Below, piece after piece: positions 1 to 9,851 of a stretch of DNA of 64,000 nt. Each line of letters begins with the position of its first letter. Position 1 is the stretch's first letter. The stretch is from Streptomyces sp. NBC_00442 (GTDB lineage: Bacteria > Actinomycetota > Actinomycetes > Streptomycetales > Streptomycetaceae). The stretch spans positions 4,464,001-4,528,000 of the forward strand of contig NZ_CP107918.1 in the NCBI RefSeq assembly GCF_036014195.1. The letters are read 5' to 3'. Both the position numbers and the translations under genes were made by a program. The notes beneath the pieces are model-generated. The model ran no database searches. It had not been told where the DNA came from and was given only the letters and a program-made list of their open reading frames with translations.

Positions 1-636
1 TTCACGCTGGGCGCGATCGTCGCGGCGGTCGGCGGCCTCGGCTTCCTGTGGGCGCCGGCGGTCCCGGCCGCGCTGCTGAGCGCGTACATCGTCCACCTGC
101 GCATCCAGGAGCGACGGCGCTTCGCCTTCACCATGGACCGCCGTCGTGCCGAGGCGGCCGCGCAGCGCCTGCGCGAGAGCCGGCCGCGCGCCAGGGCCAC
201 GGCGCCGGGTACGGAGCCCGACGACGAAGCGGAGTCCCACCACCCGGCCCCCGTGCCCGAGCCCGCACCCGCCCCGGCGCTCTCCCCGCAGGAGGCCGGA
301 CGGCGCGCCCTGGTCGAGCAGACCGATCACGCGGAGTGGGTCGACCAGCAGCGCGAGCGCGGTCCGGAACGCGGCGCGAGCTGGGACCCGGTGCCGGTCC
401 CGCTGCCCACGTACGTCACCGCGCCGGTCGCCCCGCGTGCCACCGGCAGCATCGATCTGGGCGCACCGGACACGTGGTCGTCGGCCCGCTCCTCGACGGC
501 GGACCCCACCCCGGCGGCCGAGCCCGAGCCCGCCGCCGAGGAGCCCCCGCGCCAGCGCTCGGGCTCAAGTCGCCGCCGTACGCCGCTCTTCGACCAGTAC
601 GCGGACGAGGACCGGCCCCGCGCCGCCAACGAATGA
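1..636 (+). CDS. sepX: SepX/GlpR-like divisome membrane protein, C-terminal part (5' end outside window)
   Basis: The frame is open from base 1 to the TGA at 634-636, so about 211 residues are visible. The fragment opens with two hydrophobic stretches (about residues 2-18 and 19-33), then a basic RIQERRR boundary and a long charged, proline-rich cytoplasmic tail. This two-helix hairpin plus tail is what I remember of actinobacterial SepX/GlpR, a membrane protein that supports cell division and binds the gephyrin-like Glp in corynebacteria. The tRNA-Ala gene directly downstream also fits the usual Streptomyces sepX locus. The N-terminal half is missing, so the name rests on tail similarity and context. 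Confidence 0.72.
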   Translation, partial: FTLGAIVAAVGGLGFLWAPAVPAALLSAYIVHLRIQERRRFAFTMDRRRAEAAAQRLRESRPRARATAPGTEPDDEAESHHPAPVPEPAPAPALSPQEAGRRALVEQTDHAEWVDQQRERGPERGASWDPVPVPLPTYVTAPVAPRATGSIDLGAPDTWSSARSSTADPTPAAEPEPAAEEPPRQRSGSSRRRTPLFDQYADEDRPRAANE

Positions 637-643
637 AGCCCCT

Positions 644-659
644 CTCGCTGACCAGCGAG
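644..659 (+). terminator. short hairpin after sepX
   Basis: CTCGCT-GACC-AGCGAG forms a 6-bp stem seven bases after the sepX stop codon and before the tRNA. It has no T-tract. It may be a weak terminator or processing hairpin. Confidence 0.3.
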
Positions 660-711
660 GAACGGATTTCCAACCACTCCCATCCGGGTGCTAAGGTTTC
701 ACTCGTTGCAA

Positions 712-785
712 GGGCCTGTGGCGCAGTCCGGTAGCGCACCTCGTTCGCATCGAGGGGGTCAGGGGTTCGAATCCCCTCAGGTCCA
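712..785 (+). tRNA. tRNA-Ala (anticodon CGC)
   Basis: A complete cloverleaf of 74 bases can be drawn. The acceptor stem is GGGCCTG with CAGGTCC, including one G-T pair. The D arm is GCGC...GCGC, the anticodon stem is CCTCG/CGAGG around TTCGCAT, and the T arm is AGGGG-TTCGAAT-CCCCT. The anticodon CGC reads GCG alanine codons, which are common in this genome. CCA is not encoded; the discriminator A is followed by CAAC. Confidence 0.95.
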
Positions 786-797
786 CAACAACAACGA

Positions 798-830
798 GAT
801 CCCGTCCGATCATTTTGATCGGGCGGGATC
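798..830 (+). terminator. strong hairpin after tRNA-Ala
   Basis: A 15-bp stem (GATCCCGTCCGATCA with TGATCGGGCGGGATC, one G-T pair) closes a 3-base loop 12 bases after the tRNA. It probably ends tRNA transcription and may also serve the convergent gene that ends at 883. Confidence 0.8.
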
Positions 831-882
831 TTCGTCGTTTCCGGTGGCCGTTCGCGGGGGCCGGGGCCCGGGGGGTCGGCCC

Positions 883-2148
883 TTACGGGGAATGGGTCCA
901 CACCATGGTCAGGTAGCCGCTGTAGCAGGCGGAGGCCACGGCGCAGCCGGTGAGTACGGCGTAGACGGTGGTGGTGCGTGCGCGGGCGAGGGCTGTGGCG
1001 AGAGGGAAGAGGAGGGGGAAGGCGGGGAGGAGGAAGCGGGCCTTCGCGTGGAAGTAACCGGCGCCGCAGACCGTGATGAGGACCAGCGCGGCGGCGTAGA
1101 TCCAGACGGCGGCGGGCGGGCGGCGCACGGCCAGGGTGCAGAGCAGGATGATCGCCGTGATGACCGTGCCGGCGACCACGACGTCGTCGAGGGAGAGCGC
1201 GGGTTGCGTGAACAGGTCACGCAGGCGCTGGACGGTGAAGGTGCCGCCGTCGAAAGTGGACCCCCACCGCCGCTGTTCGACGAAGTAGCCGTCCCAGCGG
1301 TGCATGCGGTGCCCGACCCAGAGGACGAAGGCGGCCCAGCCCAGGGGGGCCAGGACTATCGCGCCGTACAGTCGGGCCGTTGGGCGTCCGTGCGCGCGCT
1401 CGTCCGGGACGGCCGGCGGCTCGGCCCCGTGCCCGCCCGTCACCGGCAGCAGCTGCCAGGCCGCGCCGAGGGTGACGGCGGCGATGACGGCGAGGCCTGA
1501 GGGTCGAGTCGCTCCGGCGAGCAGGGCCAGGGTGCCGGCGGTGAGCCAGGCCCTCGTGAGCACCGCGTACAGGGCCCAGGCGGTCAGAGCGGTGAAGACC
1601 GGCTCGGTGTAGGCCATGGACTGCACGAGGGCATGGGGCACGACCGCGTACAGGGCGACGGTGAACAGGGCGACCCGTGCGCCGTACAGCTTCTCGGCGA
1701 CGGCGAAGATTCCCCAGGCGGCGAGGAGTGAGGCGGCCAGCGCCATGCCCCAGGCGACCCAGTCGGCCGGGAGCCCGGTGACGGCACAGACGCCCCGTAT
1801 CAGCGTCGGGTACAGGGGAAAGAAGGCGAGCTTGCAGGTCGGGCCACCTTCTTGGCATGCGGGAACCATGGGGCTGCTGTAGCCGTGCTCGGCAATGCTC
1901 AGGTAGTAGACCGAGTCCCACCGTGTCGCCAGGATCTCGTGCAGGCCGACTCCCTTGCGGTGTCCCCATGCGGCCACCATGCCGATGCCGATGAGGCGCA
2001 GCCCGCAATGCAGCAGAAGTGCTGTCCGTGCTCGCCGCCACGACGCGGCCACCGCGCGCCGAGCCGTCCGCACGTGCCCCACGGCGGGCGCTGTGCGCCG
2101 GCCGCCCTTGCGGTGAGGCACGTCGGGGCGTATCTGAGTCCCTGTCAC
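883..2148 (-). CDS. PIG-V-like membrane mannosyltransferase (GT-C fold)
   Basis: The 421-residue product is a polytopic membrane protein with about nine to ten hydrophobic helices. After the first helix it has RWDSVYYLSIAEHGY and then FFPLYP. These match the luminal Asp-containing loop and the FFP-YP signature of PIG-V-family glycosyltransferases, which use polyprenyl-phosphate sugars at the membrane. A later TRPSG motif is also typical. In actinobacteria these enzymes are thought to act on cell-envelope glycans, but the acceptor cannot be told from sequence. The gene stands alone, convergent with the tRNA and divergent from the LamG gene. Confidence 0.75.
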   Translation of the reverse strand: MTGTQIRPDVPHRKGGRRTAPAVGHVRTARRAVAASWRRARTALLLHCGLRLIGIGMVAAWGHRKGVGLHEILATRWDSVYYLSIAEHGYSSPMVPACQEGGPTCKLAFFPLYPTLIRGVCAVTGLPADWVAWGMALAASLLAAWGIFAVAEKLYGARVALFTVALYAVVPHALVQSMAYTEPVFTALTAWALYAVLTRAWLTAGTLALLAGATRPSGLAVIAAVTLGAAWQLLPVTGGHGAEPPAVPDERAHGRPTARLYGAIVLAPLGWAAFVLWVGHRMHRWDGYFVEQRRWGSTFDGGTFTVQRLRDLFTQPALSLDDVVVAGTVITAIILLCTLAVRRPPAAVWIYAAALVLITVCGAGYFHAKARFLLPAFPLLFPLATALARARTTTVYAVLTGCAVASACYSGYLTMVWTHSP

Positions 2149-2785
2149 ATTCCCGTCCAGAAGTTCATTCGGCTACTTCGTCGCCCCGCGGGCACGAGTG
2201 ATCCCTGCGGTGCCACAACGCATGGGGAGGCGGGGCGCGCACGGGCATGGCGAAGTCCGCATCCCTTGAGTTCGGAGCGGACTTCAGCAGTGCGGTGTCG
2301 CAGGTCGTAGGTGCTCGGAAACGCCCCCGCTTGCGCCGTGGGGTGCCGGTCGTCGGCCACACCACGGCTCGGTGCCGGGGCATTGATCTCCCCGTGCCCG
2401 GCATCGTCGGCGAGAGTACCTCACCTGTGAGTTCGCGCCGGCGTCCATCGTGGCACCGACGCTGACGCCTCGTCAGCGATCGGACGAGTGGGTCAAAGCG
2501 GAGCAAAGAATTGAGAGGGCCCGCGGTCCGGTGCCGCAGTGAAGTGGTGGCCTCGGTGACGCCGCCGCCATGGCTGAAAGGTCGTCCCTGAAACGCTTTG
2601 ATTCAGGGCTAGTTCGCCGCCTCGTGGCACGCGCGGTCGGCTGGATTCGCCTGCTGGGCGTGGATGGTTGTGACTCCGGGCTGCCGGGCCGCTCCGTAGG
2701 GACACCTGTTGACCGGCGGCGTTGACGTTGCGTTTGATTCGCCCACTTGTGTTTTTTCTATGTGGTTCCTGTGGGGGGAGCGTCA
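2149..2785. other. gene-free interval upstream of the toxin island
   Basis: No ORF here has convincing Streptomyces codon bias or a recognisable product. The interval holds a hairpin at 2586-2608 (CCCTGAA, 9-base loop, TTCAGGG) and, near its end, TTGACC (2709) and TTGACG (2722), which could be -35 elements for the LamG gene. I cannot pair either with a good -10. It should contain the start of the island's transcription unit and the 5' region of the divergent PIG-V gene. Confidence 0.4.
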
Positions 2786-5700
2786 GTGCGGGGTGGGGAC
2801 GGCCTTCGTGCCGTGAGACAGGGGCGGCGCCGTGGGGTGGCGCGGTGGGCGGGGCTGGCGGTGGTGTCGGGGCTGGTGTTCGCCACCGTGCAGCCGTCGG
2901 CGGTCGCGGCGGATTCGGCGGTCCCGAGCGGGTCGTTGGGGTCGGACAGCGCCGGGCCGGGGCGGCCGGACACGGCGGAGTCGCTCGCGGTGGCCAAGGC
3001 CAGACGCAGTGGCCAGGACGTGAGCGTTCCGTCGCTGACCAGTGAGACGAGCGAGGTGGTCGCCAAGCCGGACGGCAGGCTCGCCGCGACGATCCACACG
3101 AAGCCGGTGCGGACCCGCAAGGGCGGCGCATGGCGCGACATCGACACATCCCTGCACGTCGCGAGCGGTGGCGCGGTGGTTCCGGCGGCGACGCTGACGG
3201 ACATGCGGTTCTCCGGCGGAGGTTCGCAGCCTCTGGTGCGGATGGCCAGTGCCGGCAAGGAGCTGGAACTGACCTGGCCCAAGCCGCTCCCGGCCCCGGT
3301 GGTCAGCGGCAGCACGGCCGAGTACCGCTCGATCCTCCCGGACGTGGACCTGCGGATGACCGCCACCGAGTCCGGCTTCACCCAGCTGATCGTGGTCAAG
3401 ACGCCGCAGGCGGCGAAGAATCCCGAGCTGGATCAGCTGAGGCTGGGCATGTCCAGCGCCGACCTGACGGTGCGCAAGGAGGCGGACGGATCCCTGTCGA
3501 TGGTCGACAAGGCAGGGGGCGGCACCGTGTTCCAGGCACCGAAGCCGGTGATGTTCGACTCCTCGCCCGGTCTGACCGACGGCTCCGGGATGCCCGCGGC
3601 CCCGACTGCCCAGCCGAAGGACGCCGCCAAGCCGAAGGCCGCCGCCAAGCCGAAGAACGACTCCGCCGCGGCAGATGCGGCAGCGGCCCCTACGGCCCCT
3701 TCGACCCACGCGGCCACGGTGGACGTGGCGGTACCGGGCGACCAGAAGTCGCTCGTCCTGACCCCCGACCAGAAGCTCCTGGACGCGCCGGACACGGTGT
3801 TTCCGGTACTGATCGACCCGGACGTCCAGGCGCCGCGAGCGGCCGGCTGGGCCGGGATCTCCCGGTACTGGGGCAACCAGTCGTTCTGGAAGTTCTCCGG
3901 GGACTTCGGCATGGGGTACTGCGGAGACCAGGGCCGGTGTGTGCCCGCCGATGTGAAGCGGGTGCTGTACGCCATTCCCGTACAGAGCCAGGCCTTCGTC
4001 GGCAAGCACATCCAGGACGCCAAGTTCCGGGCGTGGGAGTCGCACGCCTGGAGCTGCACGGCTCAGCCCGTCGACCTCTTCGTCACGGGCCGCATCGGGT
4101 CCGGCACGACCTGGAACAACTCCAGCGGGATGGGATCGTCCTCGTTCTGGAAGAAGTACCTGGCGACGCGGAACGACGCGCGAGGCTACGACGGCTGTGG
4201 CTCCGGGTACGTGGAGTTCGAACCGCCGGGGCTGCGCGATGCGGTGCAGTCGGCCGCCGACCGCAGGGACGCCGACCTGACGCTGGGCCTGAAGGCCGGC
4301 AGCGAGAGCGCGTCGGCGTACGGGCAGTGGAAGCGGTTCACCGACGACGGGTACCTGCAGGTGTTCTACAACCTGCCGCCCAGCCAGCCCGCCATGAGGG
4401 ACCTCTCGTCCTCGCCCGGTGGCCTCTGCTCCTCCTCCGTGACGCCCATCACGAAGGTGCCGCAGGTGTACGCGCGGGTGTGGGACCCGGACGGGGACAG
4501 CATCGGTGTGCAGTTCGCATTGCTCTGGGACGACAAGACCTGGTTTTCGACCGGAGGCGAGAACACTCCACCCGCATCGAACACGTTCAGAGCGTCCGGA
4601 TCCACCTTCAGCCTCCAGCTTCCGCCCGGAACTCCGCAGAACCAGTCGGTCGGCTGGGCGGTGCGGGCCTGGGACGGTGCGGAATGGGGGCCATGGAGCC
4701 TCGACGGTGACCCCACCGGCTGTTACTTCATCATCGACACGAGCAAACCCGCGGGACCGGTGACCACCTCGTTCGACTTCCCCGGGTCCCACGACGCACA
4801 GGCCGCACTGGCGTGGACGGACGGGGTGGGCCGCTACGGCACCTTCACCATCGCCACGGCTTCCACCGACGTGGTGGCCTACCAGTGGGGACTGGACGAG
4901 CAGCCGACGGCAAACAGCGAGGTGGCAACGAGCGGTGGAGCCGCACGCTCCGTGAGGGTGTTGATGCCGAACGACGGCCCGCACACCCTGACGGCCCGAG
5001 CCAAGGACGCGGCAGGCAATGCCGGTGAGACCACCACGTACTACTTCAACGTGCGACGCGGCCAGGACCCGCGGGCGAGTTGGGCGATGAACGACGCGGC
5101 CGGCGGCACGAGCCTGGCTTCCGGTCCCGCCGCGAGCTTCCCCGCCACGGTCACCGGCGGCACGTTGGGTGCCGCCGGGCACACCGGAACGGCGGCGGCC
5201 CTGACGGGTGATGCGGCGCCGGACGGGACGCCGAAGACCTATCTGTCCACGCAGAGCGCCGTGCTGGAGACGGACCGGAGCTTCACCGTCTCCGCGTGGG
5301 TGAACACCGCCGATCCTTCCGCGCAGTTCCAGTCCGCGGTGAGTCAGAGCGGTGTGCATCAAGGAGTCACCCTGGGGCTGAGCGACGGGAGATGGGCCGT
5401 CAAGATGCCGACCGCGGACAACGCCACCGACTACGGCTGGTACACCGCATCCTCGGACGTCACTCCGGTGGCCGGCCAGTGGACGCATCTGGCCGGGGTG
5501 TACGACGCGGCGGCAAGGACGCTGACGGTGTACGTGAACGGAAAGCCTTCCCCGTCTGCGCAGGGCGTGAGCCTGTGGTCGGCGCGCGGGGGGATGGAGT
5601 TCGGCCGGGTGCGCTGGCGCGACACCTACACCGACGCGTGGAAGGGGTCGCTGGACGACGTCCGGGTCTACGGTCGGGCGCTGAGCCCGGCGGAGTCGAC

Positions 5701-7195
5701 GCAGCTGGCTGCCGGCCGCCCGGTTACCACCGGAACGGGCGCGAAGGCGGTCTGGTCGCTCGACGAAGGCGGCACCGTCGCCGACGGCACCTCGGAGACC
5801 GGCGCTCTGACGGCGGCCGGTGATGTGCGGCCGGGCATCAAGGACGGCGTCGAGGACACGGCGGTCCACTTCGGGGCGAACGGTTACGCCGCCGCGTCCC
5901 GGCCACAGGTGGACGGCACACGGAGCTTCTCCATCTCCGCCTGGGTGCGACGGCCGGCGCTGGCAGCCGATGACGACACGTCCAAGGTCGCGGTCAGTCA
6001 ACCCGGCATCCATCAGCCCGAGTTCTCCCTCTACTACTCGTCCTACTACAAGAAGTGGGTCTTCGCCCGGTCCACGGAGGACTCCACCGCGGACACCCTG
6101 GTGCGCACCGTCCAGCGATCCTGCACGGCCGGAAGCCAGGTGTACGGCGCGCCCTGCTTCATGCCGACGGACAACGAGTGGACCCACCTGGTGGGCGTAT
6201 CCGACGCGGTCTCTCACAAGATTCGTCTGTACGTCGACGGCTACTTGGTCGACGAGAGCGACTACATCCAGACCACCCCCTGGGCTTCGCCGGAGCCGCT
6301 CATGATCGGAGGGCAGAGCCGCGAAGGTATCCCCGGGGAGTTCCTCGGCGGCGACATCGACGACGTCCGCGTCTTCGACCGCATCGTCACCGACGACGAA
6401 GCCAGGACGATGGTCCAGCAGCGCCCCCAGCTGGCGGCACGCTGGAAGTTCAACGCGGCCACCTCGGCCGCGCCGCCCGTCTCGGCGGAGGACCGCGGAC
6501 TGTTCCCCGCGTCCCTGTACGGCGGATCGAGCGTGTCCGGCGCTCAGAGCGACGTGCGGGTGGGCACGGGGGCGCTGACCCTCAACGGGACGGACGGCTA
6601 CGCGCAGACCGGCACGGCACCGCTCGACACGGGCCGGAGCTTCACCCTCGGCGCCTGGGCCCAGTCGGCCGCGCCGCCCAACCGGGACATGACCGTGCTC
6701 TCTCTCGGCGCCGCCAAGGGGCCCGCGCTGACCGTGCGCTGGAAGTTCCTGCGTACCAGCGACGACCCCGTCAGCCCCGGCAACATCGGGGAGTGGCAGG
6801 TGGAGACGGTGGACGGCGCCGACAAGACGACCGTCGTGACGCACACCTTCGACGGTTCGCAGGCCATCGGGAGCTACTGGAATCACCTGGCGGTCACCTA
6901 TGACGCGTTCTCCGATCAGCTCACGCTCTTCGTGAACGGCCAGCGCGAGAACGAGATCTGCGCCGACGGCCAGACCGGTTGTACGGCTCATGTGTCCTTC
7001 GCCCCGGCGAACCAGCCCCGACAGGCCACCGGGGGACTCGGGTTCGGACGCAACCCGGCCGGCGTCACCAACGCCGACGCGTTCTCCGGCCAGATCGACG
7101 ACGTCTGGGCCTATCAGGGCGTCCTGAGCGCCGCCGGGATCGCGCGGCTGGCACAGGGCGACGAACTCGACAGCACCACCGGTCCCGCCACCTAG
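2786..7195 (+). CDS. secreted LamG/concanavalin-like multidomain protein
   Basis: The product is about 1,469 residues from GTG 2786, chosen because GGGGGGAG lies 5-6 bases upstream; an upstream TTG at 2747 in the same frame lacks a site. A basic stretch and hydrophobic core ending AVAA (about residue 43) form a signal peptide. The first half has a large beta-rich region of the kind placed before RHS proteins in Streptomyces. The second half has three LamG-like folds (about bases 5080-5690, 5750-6390 and 6430-7130), each with a SFT/SFS-AW strand, a W-HL-GVYD-like strand and a final DDVRVY-like strand. LamG folds bind glycans or proteins. It precedes the RHS toxin on the same strand and may be a surface or delivery partner, which is inference. 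Confidence 0.8.
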   Translation: MRGGDGLRAVRQGRRRGVARWAGLAVVSGLVFATVQPSAVAADSAVPSGSLGSDSAGPGRPDTAESLAVAKARRSGQDVSVPSLTSETSEVVAKPDGRLAATIHTKPVRTRKGGAWRDIDTSLHVASGGAVVPAATLTDMRFSGGGSQPLVRMASAGKELELTWPKPLPAPVVSGSTAEYRSILPDVDLRMTATESGFTQLIVVKTPQAAKNPELDQLRLGMSSADLTVRKEADGSLSMVDKAGGGTVFQAPKPVMFDSSPGLTDGSGMPAAPTAQPKDAAKPKAAAKPKNDSAAADAAAAPTAPSTHAATVDVAVPGDQKSLVLTPDQKLLDAPDTVFPVLIDPDVQAPRAAGWAGISRYWGNQSFWKFSGDFGMGYCGDQGRCVPADVKRVLYAIPVQSQAFVGKHIQDAKFRAWESHAWSCTAQPVDLFVTGRIGSGTTWNNSSGMGSSSFWKKYLATRNDARGYDGCGSGYVEFEPPGLRDAVQSAADRRDADLTLGLKAGSESASAYGQWKRFTDDGYLQVFYNLPPSQPAMRDLSSSPGGLCSSSVTPITKVPQVYARVWDPDGDSIGVQFALLWDDKTWFSTGGENTPPASNTFRASGSTFSLQLPPGTPQNQSVGWAVRAWDGAEWGPWSLDGDPTGCYFIIDTSKPAGPVTTSFDFPGSHDAQAALAWTDGVGRYGTFTIATASTDVVAYQWGLDEQPTANSEVATSGGAARSVRVLMPNDGPHTLTARAKDAAGNAGETTTYYFNVRRGQDPRASWAMNDAAGGTSLASGPAASFPATVTGGTLGAAGHTGTAAALTGDAAPDGTPKTYLSTQSAVLETDRSFTVSAWVNTADPSAQFQSAVSQSGVHQGVTLGLSDGRWAVKMPTADNATDYGWYTASSDVTPVAGQWTHLAGVYDAAARTLTVYVNGKPSPSAQGVSLWSARGGMEFGRVRWRDTYTDAWKGSLDDVRVYGRALSPAESTQLAAGRPVTTGTGAKAVWSLDEGGTVADGTSETGALTAAGDVRPGIKDGVEDTAVHFGANGYAAASRPQVDGTRSFSISAWVRRPALAADDDTSKVAVSQPGIHQPEFSLYYSSYYKKWVFARSTEDSTADTLVRTVQRSCTAGSQVYGAPCFMPTDNEWTHLVGVSDAVSHKIRLYVDGYLVDESDYIQTTPWASPEPLMIGGQSREGIPGEFLGGDIDDVRVFDRIVTDDEARTMVQQRPQLAARWKFNAATSAAPPVSAEDRGLFPASLYGGSSVSGAQSDVRVGTGALTLNGTDGYAQTGTAPLDTGRSFTLGAWAQSAAPPNRDMTVLSLGAAKGPALTVRWKFLRTSDDPVSPGNIGEWQVETVDGADKTTVVTHTFDGSQAIGSYWNHLAVTYDAFSDQLTLFVNGQRENEICADGQTGCTAHVSFAPANQPRQATGGLGFGRNPAGVTNADAFSGQIDDVWAYQGVLSAAGIARLAQGDELDSTTGPAT

Positions 7196-7213
7196 AGGAC
7201 GCCACGTCGGGTT

Positions 7214-7242
7214 CGGGCCCGCCCCTTCCTCGGGCGGGCCCG
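7214..7242 (+). terminator. hairpin between LamG and RHS genes
   Basis: CGGGCCCGCCC pairs with GGGCGGGCCCG (11 bp, 7-base loop) 19 bases after the LamG stop. It could stop or attenuate transcription before the RHS gene, so the RHS gene may have its own promoter in the next 100 bases. Confidence 0.6.
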
Positions 7243-7370
7243 CGCCTCGGTCCCTGTCCGCCGTCCCTCCCTGCCGTCCCTCCCTGTCGTCTCTCCACAC
7301 CTGCCTGGCCCCCGGCCGGCACGATCAGCCGCGCCGGGCCCGTCCCGGCGCGGCAGGGGATTTGCCTACG

Positions 7371-9809
7371 ATGCGCATCACACGAGCCCGGCGAACGGGC
7401 ATCACCCGTCCCACAGCGAGATTCGCTGCCGTCCTCTCGTCCGTCCTGGTGGCCGGGCTGCTGCAAGTCCTGCCCGGACCGGCGGCCGTCGCCGAATCGA
7501 ACCTTCCCGTCGCGACGTGGAAGGAGAAGTCGGTCAAGGGCGTCAACGCCAGGACCAAGCCGCGGCCGGCGGACACGACCGTATCCAAACCCCGTGTCCC
7601 GAAGGCCACGTGGCCCGAGGCGGCCGCCACCGGACTCACCCTTCCCGCGGGCGGCGGCCCCGCTCTCGCGACCACCGCGTCCAGCGGATCCGGCGGCAAG
7701 GCCGAGGCCGGCTCGATGCCGGTCTCGCTGGCGGCGGTGCCCCACGGCCCGCTCGCCCCACATGCCTCGCACGCCCCGCACCAGCAGGCCGCCTCGTCGC
7801 TCGCCGTACAGGACACGGGCATCACCGTGAAGGTCCTGGACCGCGAGGCCGCGCAGCGGGCCGGGGTGGACGGGGTCCTCCTGACGGTCGCGGCCCAGGG
7901 CGGCACGGCCGACAAGGTGAGCGCCACCGTCGACTACGGCGCGTTCGCCGACGCGGCGGGCGCCGGGTACGGCGAGCGCCTGCGCCTGGTGCGGCTGCCC
8001 GCGTGCGTGCTGAGCACCCCGAGCAAGCCGGAATGCCGTAAGGCCACTGCGCTGGCGGGCAGCAACGACGCCGAGAAGCACACGGTGACCGCCGACGAGG
8101 TCCCCCTCACGGACACCGCGACCACGTCGGCGCCCGCAACCACTACGGCACCCGCGACCACGCCAGCGACCGCGCCGAAGCCCGGAGTCCGGGCCATGGG
8201 TGCGCGGGCGGCGTCCGCGGGCGCGATGACCGTGCTGGCCGCGACCGCCGGCCCGGCGGGGCCGGCAGGCGACTACAAGGCGTCCCCGCTGTCGGCGGCG
8301 TCCACGTGGAGCACGTCGCTGAACAGCGGTTCGTTCTCCTGGTCCTACACCATGGCGGTGCCGCCGGTCCCGACAGGACTCGCGCCCACCGTGGGCCTGT
8401 CCTACAGCTCGGGTGACATCGACGGGCGTACGGCGAACACCAACAACCAGGCCTCCTGGGCCGGCGACGGGTTCAACGTCGCCCCCGGGTTCATCGAACG
8501 CTCCTACAAGCCCTGCGGCGACGACGGCGTGAAGACCGACGGGGTCGAGCCGGGCGACCTGTGCTGGGCGTACGACAACGCCACCATCAGCCTCGACGGA
8601 CACTCCGGCGAACTGATCCCCCTCAGCGGCGACGAATGGCGGATCAAGGGCGACGACAACACGCGCGTCTTCCGCCTGCGCGACGCCGACCGGGGCAACG
8701 GTGACAACGACGGCGAGTACTTCCGCGCCACCACTGCCGACGGCACCCGCTACTACTTCGGCTACAACCGCCTGACCAACTGGAGCGCGGGCAAGCCCGA
8801 GACCAAGTCCGTCGAGACCGTGCCGGTGTTCGGCAACGACAGCGGCGAGCCGTGCAACAAGAGCGCGTTCGCGGACTCGTGGTGCCAGCAGGGGCGGCGC
8901 TGGAACCTGGACCTGGTCGTCGATGCCAAGGGCAACGACATCACGTACTGGTACAAGCAGGAGACCAACACCTACGGCCGCAACCTCAAGGACACCGACG
9001 GCACCCCCTATGTCCGGGCGTCGGTCCTGGACCACATCGAGTACGGCCAGCAGCTGAAGGACGTCTACTCCGGCACCGTCAAGCCGATGGCCCGGGTGGA
9101 CTTCACCACCGCCGAACGCTGCCTGGAGTCGGACGCCTCCCTGTGCGACCCGGCGAAGATCGACACCAACCGGCAGTACTGGTACGACACGCCGTGGGAC
9201 CGGAACTGCACATCGGGCAGCAAGTGCGACATGGGCCGCCTGGCCCCGACGTTCTGGGGCCGCACCAGGCTCGCCAACGTCACCACCAAGACCCTTCAGG
9301 GCGACGGCAGTTACAAGCCGATCGACTCATGGGACCTGCACCACAAGTGGGGCACCGCCGACTTCGACTACCAGCTCCTTCTCGACTCCATCAAGCACAC
9401 GGGACTCGCCGGTCCCACCCCCGTCCCGCTGCCCGCCACGACGCTGTCCTACAGCGCGCAGGCCGGACGCCTGGACAAGAGCGACGACGGCCGGCCGGGC
9501 TTCTACAAGCAGCGGCTGCGGACCGTGCTCGACGAGTCGGGCGGCCAGCTCGACGTGAACTACTCGCAGGCCGCCTGCTCCTGGGACAGCCTGCCGACCC
9601 CGCAGTCCAACACCTCGCGCTGCTTCCCGCAGAAGTACCAGGCCGGCTTCCACGATCCCGTGACCACGGAATGGTTCAACAAGTACGTCGTGGACTCGGT
9701 CATCTCCTCCGACCGGACCGGCGGCGCTCTCAGCACCCAGACGAACTACACCTACGCCGACGGCGGCGCGTGGGCGTTCGACGACACCGAGGGCATCACC
9801 AAGGAGTAG
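7371..9809 (+). CDS. RHS/YD-repeat polymorphic toxin, N-terminal part ending at an in-frame TAG
   Basis: ATG 7371 follows CAGGGG by about 11 bases and starts a signal peptide (basic RITRARR, hydrophobic core, AVAES). A Thr/Ala/Pro-rich spacer follows. From about residue 305 comes the SpvB/RHS-type shell start, with SFSWSYT, GLSYSSGDIDGR and a long beta-rich segment. The frame stops at TAG 9807-9809 (codon 813), yet coding continues in the same frame with residues LKTWSQWRGYGKV, which are conserved in such proteins. This is therefore a nonsense codon inside one gene of about 2,372 codons, not a natural end. It may be a true mutation, a base-call error, or rarely read through. Alone, this half would give an open shell without a toxin. 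Confidence 0.8.
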   Translation: MRITRARRTGITRPTARFAAVLSSVLVAGLLQVLPGPAAVAESNLPVATWKEKSVKGVNARTKPRPADTTVSKPRVPKATWPEAAATGLTLPAGGGPALATTASSGSGGKAEAGSMPVSLAAVPHGPLAPHASHAPHQQAASSLAVQDTGITVKVLDREAAQRAGVDGVLLTVAAQGGTADKVSATVDYGAFADAAGAGYGERLRLVRLPACVLSTPSKPECRKATALAGSNDAEKHTVTADEVPLTDTATTSAPATTTAPATTPATAPKPGVRAMGARAASAGAMTVLAATAGPAGPAGDYKASPLSAASTWSTSLNSGSFSWSYTMAVPPVPTGLAPTVGLSYSSGDIDGRTANTNNQASWAGDGFNVAPGFIERSYKPCGDDGVKTDGVEPGDLCWAYDNATISLDGHSGELIPLSGDEWRIKGDDNTRVFRLRDADRGNGDNDGEYFRATTADGTRYYFGYNRLTNWSAGKPETKSVETVPVFGNDSGEPCNKSAFADSWCQQGRRWNLDLVVDAKGNDITYWYKQETNTYGRNLKDTDGTPYVRASVLDHIEYGQQLKDVYSGTVKPMARVDFTTAERCLESDASLCDPAKIDTNRQYWYDTPWDRNCTSGSKCDMGRLAPTFWGRTRLANVTTKTLQGDGSYKPIDSWDLHHKWGTADFDYQLLLDSIKHTGLAGPTPVPLPATTLSYSAQAGRLDKSDDGRPGFYKQRLRTVLDESGGQLDVNYSQAACSWDSLPTPQSNTSRCFPQKYQAGFHDPVTTEWFNKYVVDSVISSDRTGGALSTQTNYTYADGGAWAFDDTEGITKE

Positions 9810-9851
9810 CTCAAGACCTGGTCGCAGTGGCGCGGTTACGGCAAGGTCCGC

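Noticed and set aside
712..785. tRNA-Ala as the attachment site of the integrative element
   Set aside because: No repeat of the tRNA 3' end is seen near 15 kb or 20-22 kb, and the element lies 14 kb away.
2783..7300. A 1,505-codon open frame on the minus strand
   Set aside because: It is the mirror of the LamG gene; such long antisense frames are usual in very GC-rich genes. No domains or start site are seen.
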